DNA of 14,788 bases from Bacteroides sp. CAG:443. Lineage in GTDB: Bacteria; Bacteroidota; Bacteroidia; Bacteroidales; Bacteroidaceae. The position numbers were made by a program, and so were the translations under genes. Where the stretch lies: assembly GCA_000432735.1 (NCBI GenBank), contig FR887837.1:286-15073 (forward strand), given 5' to 3'. The notes beneath the pieces are model-generated. The model saw nothing but the letters and a program-made list of their open reading frames with translations, ran no database searches and was not told the origin of the DNA. Below, one piece after another: positions 1 through 5,623 of this stretch (position 1 is its first letter; every line of letters begins with the position of its first letter).

Positions 1-143
1 CCGATGAAGATGAAGACATCACCGTTCCTCACTTCACTGTTCATTTTCTCATGTACCACTCCGCATAGCGAACTGATACCCTTGCGCATATCTGTCCTGC
101 CAGGACACAGGAAGTAGCGCATCGTGTCGTTCAGGTTAAACAT
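1..143 (-). CDS. tnpB: IS66-family accessory protein TnpB, N-terminal part only
   Basis: The first 47 codons of an IS66 Orf2/TnpB protein are visible before the window ends. The start MFNLNDTMRYFL followed by PGRTDMRKGISSL and NGDVFIFIG is the classic N-terminus of this family (family proteins are roughly 115 residues). TnpB is required with TnpA for efficient IS66 transposition, but its biochemical role is not established. The start codon at 143 overlaps the tnpA stop by 8 nt (ATGTTTAA), which suggests coupled translation. No defect is visible in the part that can be read; whether the whole gene is intact is unknown. Confidence 0.9.
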   Translation of the reverse strand, partial: MFNLNDTMRYFLCPGRTDMRKGISSLCGVVHEKMNSEVRNGDVFIFI

Positions 144-459
144 GACCGTTTCGAAGACTTTGGGTAAATATTTCCTTCAGCAAATCTTCAGAACCGCTCC
201 CGAAGTGGGCACGAAGTCCATTGGGAAACAGCAGCGCAACACCATGCGGCAATTGTTCTTCTTGGGAAGACTCCGTAAATGCCTGTTTAAAACTGATAGG
301 AGCCAACTCGTGTTTGATACTGCTCCTGTCAACGGAACATTTTCTACGCCAGTAGTGATAGGTTGAATAACTTACACCTATCTGTTGAAGGTACGACTTC
401 AACGGCAGCTCGCTTTGTTGCACCTGCAATTCTAATTCTTCAAATTCTTGTCTGTTCAT
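136..459 (-). CDS. tnpA: IS66-family accessory protein TnpA
   Basis: A 107-residue protein, the usual size for IS66 TnpA. The N-terminal half (about residues 1-42) looks like a helix-turn-helix of the transposase-accessory type: LKSYLQQIGVSYSTYHYWRRK has the 'S..TYYyWrrK' pattern of these proteins. The C-terminal half (PHGVALLFPNGLRAHFGSG) matches the small beta-strand segment found in the same family. It probably binds DNA or assists transposition together with TnpB and TnpC. The ATG at 459 is chosen because it follows the leader hairpin and gives the full family length. The gene overlaps tnpB at its 3' end. It appears intact, with no stop or frameshift. Confidence 0.85.
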   Translation of the reverse strand: MNRQEFEELELQVQQSELPLKSYLQQIGVSYSTYHYWRRKCSVDRSSIKHELAPISFKQAFTESSQEEQLPHGVALLFPNGLRAHFGSGSEDLLKEIFTQSLRNGHV

Positions 460-464
460 AATAA

Positions 465-512
465 TTGAGGTTTGATTGTATTCACTGCCGCAAAGCTACA
501 ACCAAACCTCAA
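465..512 (-). promoter_or_regulatory. 16-bp inverted repeat in the tnpA leader
   Basis: Arms at 497-512 and 465-480 are inverted copies with a 16-nt loop (481-496). The one DNA mismatch becomes a G-U pair in the minus-strand RNA, so a transcript crossing the whole region can form an uninterrupted 16-bp stem. The stem ends 5 nt before the tnpA start codon, so it would bury the ribosome landing site. See the findings for a proposed role in blocking read-through expression. Confidence 0.75.
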
Positions 513-521
513 AGTGTAAAA
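491..521 (-). promoter_or_regulatory. Probable tnpA promoter inside the IS leader
   Basis: On the minus strand, TAGCTTTG (498 down to 491) matches the Bacteroides -7 element TAnnTTTG exactly. TTTT at 521-518 lies 19 nt upstream, a 3-of-4 match to the -33 element TTTG. Transcription would start about 5-8 nt further on, inside the hairpin loop, so the normal mRNA would lack the first hairpin arm. Confidence 0.5.
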
Positions 522-544
522 GGTGCATTTCTTCGAATGCTTAC

Positions 545-732
545 TTTTAATCACTTCGTATAACACCATTAAACAACCGGATCTCTTGTAGCAAATATCT
601 ATAGGCTACTCCATAATACAATAATCTAACCTTTAAAGTAGAAAAGCAAAGCCAATCAATCGCAGCTAATTCTATTGCCCATTAGACGAATTTCGGATGA
701 GGGTAAACATATCTATCTGTGTCAATGTAAAT
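545..732. other. Gene-free spacer between the IS end and the symporter terminator
   Basis: A/T-rich sequence with stop codons in all frames. No convincing gene, RNA or repeat was seen. The IS66 target-site duplication would start at 545 if the element end is correctly placed. Confidence 0.5.
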
Positions 733-776
733 GATAAAAGAAAAGCGGAAAACAGGTATTATCCCATTTTCCGCTT
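733..776 (-). terminator. Intrinsic terminator of the sugar symporter gene
   Basis: A perfect 10-bp stem, AAGCGGAAAA (743-752) with TTTTCCGCTT (767-776), and a 14-nt loop. On the minus strand it is followed by the T-rich run TTCTTTTATC. It lies 65 nt past the symporter stop codon and fits rho-independent termination of that gene. Confidence 0.8.
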
Positions 777-840
777 CAAGAAGATTGATATTATACTTTT
801 TATTTTCTATTCAATTCAGATTAATCCAGACTGATATAAA

Positions 841-2214
841 TTATCTGCCTTTCCGACTCAACCAAAGTTGATTCATTTCCTCCAAAGTCCGCCCCTTCGT
901 TTCGGGTACCCACTTCCAGACGAAGAAAGCAGCAATCAAACAAATTACTCCATACAATGAATAAGCAAAGAACGGACTAACCTCATACATAGCCGGGAAT
1001 GTAGAGGACACAAGATAATTGAATATCCACTGGAAGGCTACGGCAATAGCCACAGCTTTGCTTCGAATAGTGTTAGGGAATATTTCGGCAATTAATACCC
1101 ATGTAATCGGCCCCCAGGACATCATGAAAGCTGCCGAATAAACAATGATACACAACACAGCAATAATACCATTAATATGGAATTCATCGCAGGCAGCAGT
1201 ACCCAGTGCTCCGATAGCCATGCCTATAGATCCGATGATAAGTAACGGTTTTCTTCCTACTTTTTCGACGGTGAAGATAGCGACTAAAGTAAATGTTATG
1301 TTCACTACCCCCATAATAACCGTCTGCATCATACCGTCTCCACCACCACCAATCTTTTCAAAGATACGTGGCGCATAATACAGCACAGCATTAATGCCGA
1401 TAGCCTGCTGAAATACGGAAAGCAAAATACCAATAATAATTACAGAGACTCCATAGGTAAACAATTTTTCCGTTTTCTCGGCAGTAACAGATTTTATATC
1501 AGAAAATATTTTCTTAGCTTTTTCCGTACCATTAATACGCTCAAGGACATAAAGAGCTTTCAGATCATTTCCTTCCATAACCAAATAACGGGGAGTCTTT
1601 GGAACAAAGAAAAGCAAAATGGCAAATACAGCTGCCGGATAAGCCTCCGATAAGAACATTTGACGCCAGCCATCGGATACCAGCATTTCTTCAGTCATGC
1701 CATCTTTAATCATATAATTCACAAAGTAAACTACCAGCATACCAAAAATCACAGCAAACTGATTGCACGAAACAAGTTTACCACGAATTTCCGAGGGAGC
1801 CACTTCAGCAATATACATCGGACTGATGGCTGAAGCTAAACCAACTCCGACCCCACCGAGAATACGATAAAAATTAAAAGCCAGAATCAATGAAAAAGAA
1901 GTATCACCTTTTTCAAAAAAGATAAATTCTGGATAATATGAGCCTAACGCTGACAAGAAAAGCAATACAGCCGACAAACGTAACGAATTACGCCGCCCCA
2001 TACGAGAAGCACATACCCCAGAAATGGCTCCACCAATTACACACCCGATTAAAGCACTGGAGGCAGTAATGCCATGCCAAAATGCATTCAACCCTAAATG
2101 TTTCTGAAGAGCTTGCTCAGCTCCAGAAATAACAGCGGTATCATAACCAAACAGAAGACCGCCCAAAATGGCCACTAAGACCAAAATAACCAAATACAAA
2201 TTACTGTTTTTCAC
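841..2214 (-). CDS. xylE: D-xylose/H+ symporter, MFS sugar porter family
   Basis: A 457-residue inner-membrane protein of the major facilitator superfamily with about 12 predicted helices; E. coli XylE has 491. Sugar-porter signatures are present: GYDTAVISG (23-31), RMGRR (71-75), PKTPRYL after helix 6, SWGPITWVL, and PETKGRTLEEM near the C-terminus. Residues known to touch xylose in E. coli XylE appear conserved by alignment: the Gln of NQFAVIFG, the QQ, Asn and Tyr of QQAIGINAVLYY, the Trp of SWGPITW and the Gln of FQWIFNY. Asp25, the proton-coupling aspartate equivalent, is also present. It should import D-xylose or a similar sugar with a proton. The start is GTG at 2214: there is no upstream ATG before a stop, and the N-terminus aligns well with XylE. 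No xylA or xylB lies nearby. The divergent AraC-type gene may control it. Confidence 0.88.
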   Translation of the reverse strand: MKNSNLYLVILVLVAILGGLLFGYDTAVISGAEQALQKHLGLNAFWHGITASSALIGCVIGGAISGVCASRMGRRNSLRLSAVLLFLSALGSYYPEFIFFEKGDTSFSLILAFNFYRILGGVGVGLASAISPMYIAEVAPSEIRGKLVSCNQFAVIFGMLVVYFVNYMIKDGMTEEMLVSDGWRQMFLSEAYPAAVFAILLFFVPKTPRYLVMEGNDLKALYVLERINGTEKAKKIFSDIKSVTAEKTEKLFTYGVSVIIIGILLSVFQQAIGINAVLYYAPRIFEKIGGGGDGMMQTVIMGVVNITFTLVAIFTVEKVGRKPLLIIGSIGMAIGALGTAACDEFHINGIIAVLCIIVYSAAFMMSWGPITWVLIAEIFPNTIRSKAVAIAVAFQWIFNYLVSSTFPAMYEVSPFFAYSLYGVICLIAAFFVWKWVPETKGRTLEEMNQLWLSRKGR

Positions 2215-2230
2215 GATATTAAATTTATAG

Positions 2231-2251
2231 TTTTCGTACTAGCGACGAAAA
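2231..2251. promoter_or_regulatory. Dyad TTTTCGT-N7-ACGAAAA in the symporter leader
   Basis: Perfect 7-bp inverted arms at 2231-2237 and 2245-2251 with a 7-nt spacer, 16 bp upstream of the GTG start. It could be an operator for the divergent regulator or a small RNA hairpin in the 5' leader. Confidence 0.45.
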
Positions 2252-2351
2252 TACAAAATCTATTCTTTCATCGTTATTCCTATTAAGTCTTTTTCACATA
2301 GTAATACATATTTCATCATATTACAAACGAGTTTCTTAACTAATCTAAGCG

Positions 2352-2368
2352 CAAATGTATTACATTTG
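2352..2368. promoter_or_regulatory. Perfect 17-bp palindrome in the divergent promoter region
   Basis: CAAATGTA-T-TACATTTG is a perfect dyad with 8-bp arms and a single central base. Its right end supplies the -33 TTTG of the regulator promoter. Its left half, read on the minus strand, is TACATTTG, a perfect -7 element that could serve the symporter gene, with TTTT 21 nt upstream at 2384-2381. A protein bound here would touch both promoters. Confidence 0.55.
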
Positions 2369-2396
2369 GAACTCTCATGTAAAAAAATTATATTTG
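2365..2396 (+). promoter_or_regulatory. Promoter of the AraC-family regulator gene
   Basis: TTTG (2365-2368), 20-nt spacer, TATATTTG (2389-2396): a complete match to the Bacteroides promoter pattern. The start codon at 2423 is 26 nt further on, preceded by a purine-rich GAGGAAG (about 2411-2417) that could act as a ribosome binding site. Confidence 0.75.
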
Positions 2397-2422
2397 CTAC
2401 AGATTATAAAGAGGAAGTATAA

Positions 2423-3274
2423 ATGAAACGAATAAACTCATTGGAGTCTATACCAGAAAACACCGATATGCTGACAGGTATTGACCTCATAGGCAATATT
2501 AAACAGTTATTCAAGAATCCGGTTCAAATGCCTGGATGTCTTTTCTTACTATGCATCCGAGGTAATTGTACAATCACTATACATCTGAACAAATACAAAC
2601 TAGAAAAAAATACCATCGCCATTGTTTTCCCTCATCAGTTTGTACAAGTAACGGAAGAAAGTGAAGACTGTAGATTTGCCTTTATAGGATTTTCTCAGAA
2701 GCTGATTCAAAGCCCTCCTCTGTTTTCGCGTATGATCGAATATACTCCGTCTATATTCGAAGAGCCTGTTATTGAGTTAAGAACCGATGTGGCAGATATC
2801 TTTTACGAATATTTCAAACTATTAATGAAAGCCATACGGCTACCAAATGCATTTGTCAAAGACGAACAGGCACATCTCATCTTCAGCCAGCTCATCATGG
2901 GACTGGGGAACATCTATAAACAGAGAGATGGTAACGAGCGCCCGCGTTACAACCGTAATCAGGAGATTGTAAAACAACTGATACGAATAGTCATACAAAA
3001 CTATAAGTTAGAACGTAATATCTCATTTTATGCAGAGAAAATGCACTTATCGCCTCAACACCTTAGTACAACAATAAAGAAAACTACAGGAAAAACACTG
3101 ACGGATATTATTTCAACTTTTGTCATCCGAGATGCACAGGCAAAACTCCGTTCCACAGAACTTACCATCCAGGAAATTGCTTATTCGCTCAACTTTCCTG
3201 ACATCTCTTTTTTCGGAAAATATTTTAAACGATATACAGGTATGTCGCCTAAGCAATACCGAAACATGGAATAG
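2423..3274 (+). CDS. AraC/XylS-family transcriptional regulator
   Basis: A 283-residue protein. The C-terminal ~95 residues form the two-HTH AraC DNA-binding domain: first helix-turn-helix about 198-222 (ISFYAEKMHLSPQHLSTTIK), second about 249-272 (LTIQEIAYSLNFPDISFFGK), closing with the family signature YFKRYTGMSPKQYR. The N-terminal part (about 40-95) has the beta-strand pattern of a cupin-like sensing domain (GNCTITIHLNKYKLEKNTIAIVFP); the ligand is not evident. It is transcribed divergently from the sugar symporter, so control of that gene by an imported sugar or metabolite is a fair inference but not proven. It ends inside a hairpin shared with the convergent gene. No signal peptide or transmembrane segment is visible, consistent with a cytoplasmic one-component regulator. 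Confidence 0.88.
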   Translation: MKRINSLESIPENTDMLTGIDLIGNIKQLFKNPVQMPGCLFLLCIRGNCTITIHLNKYKLEKNTIAIVFPHQFVQVTEESEDCRFAFIGFSQKLIQSPPLFSRMIEYTPSIFEEPVIELRTDVADIFYEYFKLLMKAIRLPNAFVKDEQAHLIFSQLIMGLGNIYKQRDGNERPRYNRNQEIVKQLIRIVIQNYKLERNISFYAEKMHLSPQHLSTTIKKTTGKTLTDIISTFVIRDAQAKLRSTELTIQEIAYSLNFPDISFFGKYFKRYTGMSPKQYRNME

Positions 3275-3294
3275 TTGGATAGACCAACTATTCC
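3268..3294. terminator. Shared hairpin terminator of two convergent genes
   Basis: GGAATAGTTGG (3268-3278) and CCAACTATTCC (3284-3294) form a perfect 11-bp stem with a 5-nt loop. On the plus strand it is followed by TCTATAATTTTTAC, giving a reasonable U-tract; on the minus strand the downstream run is poorer. The TAG stops of both flanking genes (3272-3274 plus, 3288-3290 minus) lie within the arms. Confidence 0.65.
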
Positions 3295-3845
3295 TCTATA
3301 ATTTTTACATCTGTAATATCTTTGTTCCTCTTGTGATAATAGAACAAAAGGCGAACAAGATCATTCAATGCATATATAATCGATGAAACTCCCAAAATTA
3401 TGAACGGAACGGTAGCCGCCGTAAACGGATTGAAGAGAATGACAATACCGGCAGCCAGAATCAGAACCGATATCAAATAAAGAAAAACAGGGACTTTTAC
3501 TACTTGACGAACCGATATAAAATTTATCAATTGCGATAAACTGCCTAATACCAGAAGTACTCCCAACAGGTACATCAAAATATTGACAAAGAACTCAGGC
3601 ATAATCATCAGCCAAAATCCTAGCAAGGTACTGCCTAATGCAATAATGGGAAATGTTCTTTGTACTTCCGCATTCCTACGCCGAGAAAAAGCATAAGAAA
3701 ACAATCCCATCAAGCCGGGCAACAGAAATAGTACTCCTACCGTAATGACTAAATAAATAATGGCAGCTTCAGGCCATATCACCAGTAATATTCCGATTAC
3801 CAGTGCACACACGCTGCTCATGGCAGCATAACTCAATGATTTCAT
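3288..3845 (-). CDS. DUF308 / HdeD-like six-helix membrane protein
   Basis: A 185-residue very hydrophobic protein with six predicted membrane helices, roughly residues 8-24, 28-50, 65-82, 85-108, 118-138 and 142-168, separated by short basic loops (FSRRRNAEVQ, ISVRQVVK) and ending in a charged tail. The arrangement of paired helices with P-E/P-F turns (IWPEAAIIY, IMPEFFVN, LFNPFTAA) repeated three times matches the HdeD/DUF308 family, which in enterobacteria is linked to acid resistance. Its role in Bacteroides is not known and no substrate can be inferred. It has its own promoter and is convergent to the AraC-type gene, so it is probably a single-gene unit. The ATG at 3845 gives the complete first helix. 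Confidence 0.8.
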   Translation of the reverse strand: MKSLSYAAMSSVCALVIGILLVIWPEAAIIYLVITVGVLFLLPGLMGLFSYAFSRRRNAEVQRTFPIIALGSTLLGFWLMIMPEFFVNILMYLLGVLLVLGSLSQLINFISVRQVVKVPVFLYLISVLILAAGIVILFNPFTAATVPFIILGVSSIIYALNDLVRLLFYYHKRNKDITDVKIIEE

Positions 3846-3869
3846 ACTCCAGCTAAATTGATTCTAATA

Positions 3870-3901
3870 CGAATATATCTTATTTTTAGTATATAAACAA
3901 A
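3870..3901 (-). promoter_or_regulatory. Promoter of the DUF308 membrane protein gene
   Basis: On the minus strand: TTTG (3901-3898), 20-nt spacer, TATATTCG (3877-3870), which matches TAnnTTTG at all fixed positions but one. It lies 24 nt before the start codon at 3845. Confidence 0.65.
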
Positions 3902-4165
3902 TTTCGGAACCGATTTGCCTAATGCTACAACGAATTTTCCTGCACATCCAAAGTATTCGCTTCCTACATATAAAAAACAATTCCACTTTTTACCTCACTT
4001 TAGAGAAACGGCCAGGCAGAAGAAAGATCTTCCTTCGCCAGAAACAGACTCTTATCAATGGTAAAAGCAAGAGTCTGAACAAAACATAGGAAAAAGAAAG
4101 AATACAGCCAACAGCAAAGAAATTGGTACTTTATATATTTTTTTAGCAAAAAAGTTCCCTTTTTA
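3902..4165. other. Gene-free region upstream of the trp promoter
   Basis: About 260 nt without a credible gene. It contains an inverted repeat with perfect 9-bp arms, CAGACTCTT (4045-4053) and AAGAGTCTG (4069-4077), around a 15-nt loop, and a smaller GAAGA/TCTTC hairpin near 4018-4034. Neither has a clear downstream T-run on the plus strand, so they are not obvious terminators. A short open frame on the minus strand (4000-4320) runs through the trp promoter and leader and has no recognisable protein features. Confidence 0.45.
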
Positions 4166-4196
4166 TTTGAATATTTCAAATTTGTCTTTACTTTTG
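4166..4196 (+). promoter_or_regulatory. trp operon promoter
   Basis: TTTG (4166-4169), 19-nt spacer, TACTTTTG (4189-4196): an exact match to the Bacteroides TTTG/TAnnTTTG consensus. Transcription should start near 4201-4204, giving a leader of about 200 nt before trpB, with the leader peptide start about 25 nt into it. Confidence 0.82.
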
Positions 4197-4227
4197 CAAG
4201 TGATAAAACAAATAAAAGATCACATTT

Positions 4228-4290
4228 ATGAAACAGATAATGGTAAATACATTCTTTTGGTGGCGCCTCTTGCAACTTCATAAGTCGTAA
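4228..4290 (+). CDS. trpL: trp operon leader peptide with tandem Trp codons
   Basis: A 20-codon frame reading MKQIMVNTFFWWRLLQLHKS and ending in TAA at 4288-4290. Two adjacent TGG codons (residues 11-12; 4258-4263) sit in a short peptide between the promoter and an intrinsic terminator, the hallmark of ribosome-mediated transcription attenuation. When charged tRNA-Trp is scarce the ribosome should stall at 4258-4263; when it is plentiful the ribosome should run to the stop codon and cover the following RNA segment. An alternative start at 4240 would give 16 residues and keep both Trp codons. The peptide itself probably has no function other than sensing. Assignment rests on position and codon content, since leader peptides are not conserved enough to recognise by homology. 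Confidence 0.85.
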   Translation: MKQIMVNTFFWWRLLQLHKS

Positions 4291-4293
4291 GGG
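4267..4293 (+). promoter_or_regulatory. Leader hairpin 1:2 of the trp attenuator
   Basis: Segment 4267-4278 can pair with 4282-4293 around a CAU loop: 11 pairs (two G-U) and one mismatch. The stem begins just 3' of the Trp codons and its second arm contains the trpL stop codon, so ribosome position would decide whether it forms. Folded by hand. Confidence 0.55.
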
Positions 4294-4344
4294 AACATCA
4301 GTCGTGTGTATATATACCATTTAATTTTAGTAATAAGATATAGC

Positions 4345-4377
4345 AAAAGGCTGTCGTAACTTACGACAGCCTTTTTT
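4345..4377 (+). terminator. trp attenuator (intrinsic terminator before trpB)
   Basis: GGCTGTCGTAA (4349-4359) and TTACGACAGCC (4361-4371) form a perfect stem, extendable by AAAA/TTTT, followed directly by six T residues (4372-4377). It lies 55 nt past the trpL stop and 27 nt before trpB, inside the operon transcript. Termination here would cut off all seven biosynthetic genes. Confidence 0.9.
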
Positions 4378-4403
4378 GTTTTTACCCCAATATATAAACT
4401 ATT

Positions 4404-5597
4404 ATGAAAACGTATCAAGTAGACAAGAATGGTTTTTACGGCGATTTCGGCGGAGCATATATCCCTGAAATCCTCTACCAATGCGTGGAAGACCTGAAAA
4501 ACGCATATCAAAAAGTTCTGGATTCTGAAAGTTTCAAGCAAGAGTTCGCACAGCTTCTGCGTGACTATGTAGGACGCCCTTCCCCCCTATACCTTGCAAA
4601 CCGTCTTTCTGAGAAATATGGATGCAAGATTTACCTGAAAAGAGAAGACCTGAACCATACAGGAGCACATAAGATAAACAATGCCATCGGACAAGTACTG
4701 CTGGCGCGTCGCATGGGAAAGAAACGAATCATTGCCGAAACCGGGGCCGGACAACATGGAGTAGCTGCCGCTACCGTATGTGCCCTGATGAACATGGAAT
4801 GTGTCGTATACATGGGTAAGACAGATGTAGAACGTCAACATATTAATGTAGAAAAAATGAAAATGCTGGGGGCTACCGTACGCCCAGTAACCTCCGGCAA
4901 TATGACCCTGAAAGATGCGACAAACGAAGCTATCCGCGACTGGTGCTGTCATCCCGAAGATACTTACTACCTGATCGGCTCAACCGTAGGTCCACATCCT
5001 TATCCAGACATGGTAGCGCGTTTGCAATCTGTCATCAGCGAAGAAATCAAAAAGCAACTCCAGGAACATGAAGGACGTGATTACCCCGACTATTTGGTAG
5101 CCTGCGTAGGTGGAGGAAGTAACGCCGCCGGTACGATTTACCATTATATCGACGATGAACGTGTCAAGATTGTATTGGCCGAAGCTGGTGGAAAAGGTAT
5201 AGACAGCGGAATGTCGGCCGCCACAATCCACTTGGGACATTTAGGCATTATTCATGGCTCGAAAACCTTGCTGATGCAAAATGAAGATGGACAAATTATT
5301 GAGCCCTACTCTATTTCTGCAGGATTGGATTATCCAGGAATCGGTCCTATGCATGCCAACCTTGCCAAACAGCACCGTGCTACAGTATTTGCCATCAACG
5401 ATGATGAAGCTATCCGCGCCGCTTACGAACTGACTCGTCTGGAAGGCATCATTCCTGCACTGGAATCGGCACATGCTTTAGGGGCCCTCGACAAGTTATC
5501 GTTTAAACCCAGCGATATAGTAGTACTTACCGTGTCAGGAAGAGGCGATAAGGATATACAAACTTACTTAAACAATGCACCGACCGATCAAAAATAA
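4404..5597 (+). CDS. trpB: Tryptophan synthase beta chain
   Basis: A 397-residue protein, the normal length for TrpB. It condenses indole with L-serine to L-tryptophan, using pyridoxal phosphate, in an alpha2-beta2 complex with TrpA. The PLP lysine is Lys90 in LNHTGAHKINN; the catalytic glutamate is Glu112 in AETGAGQHG; the phosphate-binding loop is GGGSNA; and Ser378 in SGRGDKD matches the residue that contacts the pyridine nitrogen. It is the first structural gene after the attenuator, separated from its partner trpA by five genes, unlike the adjacent trpB-trpA order common in proteobacteria. The sequence around the ATG is A/T-rich without a Shine-Dalgarno motif, as usual in this phylum. 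Confidence 0.97.
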   Translation: MKTYQVDKNGFYGDFGGAYIPEILYQCVEDLKNAYQKVLDSESFKQEFAQLLRDYVGRPSPLYLANRLSEKYGCKIYLKREDLNHTGAHKINNAIGQVLLARRMGKKRIIAETGAGQHGVAAATVCALMNMECVVYMGKTDVERQHINVEKMKMLGATVRPVTSGNMTLKDATNEAIRDWCCHPEDTYYLIGSTVGPHPYPDMVARLQSVISEEIKKQLQEHEGRDYPDYLVACVGGGSNAAGTIYHYIDDERVKIVLAEAGGKGIDSGMSAATIHLGHLGIIHGSKTLLMQNEDGQIIEPYSISAGLDYPGIGPMHANLAKQHRATVFAINDDEAIRAAYELTRLEGIIPALESAHALGALDKLSFKPSDIVVLTVSGRGDKDIQTYLNNAPTDQK

Positions 5598-5623
5598 AAT
5601 TAGACCATTAAAGTTACAATACA

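Larger units (their letters stand above)
1..544 (-). mobile_element. IS66-family insertion sequence, one end (cut by window edge)
   Basis: This is the proximal end of an IS66-type element reading leftward. It holds tnpA (136-459) and the first part of tnpB (1-143), the standard IS66 gene order; the large transposase gene tnpC would lie beyond position 1. The outer end is placed at 544 because the minus strand there reads GTAAGC, the usual start of IS66 terminal inverted repeats, and a gene-free leader separates it from tnpA. The 8-bp target duplication expected for IS66 elements would start at 545 but cannot be tested, since the other end is outside the window. The element sits about 300 bp past the end of the symporter gene and disrupts no visible gene. 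Confidence 0.85.

Noticed and set aside
1145..1378. 77-codon plus-strand frame inside the symporter gene
   Set aside because: Antisense shadow of the conserved MFS coding sequence, rich in proline and isoleucine runs, with no family features.
3120..3386. 88-codon frame overlapping the end of the AraC-type gene
   Set aside because: It overlaps the second HTH region in another frame and crosses the shared terminator.
4000..4320. 106-codon open frame on the minus strand, and another at 4278-4541
   Set aside because: They run antisense through the trp promoter, leader, attenuator and trpB start, have no family resemblance, and lack a matching promoter.
4191..4349. Perfect 7-nt complement between CTTTTGC (4191-4197) and GCAAAAG (4343-4349)
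   Set aside because: The first copy is the promoter -7 element and lies upstream of the expected transcription start, so it would not be present in the leader RNA.
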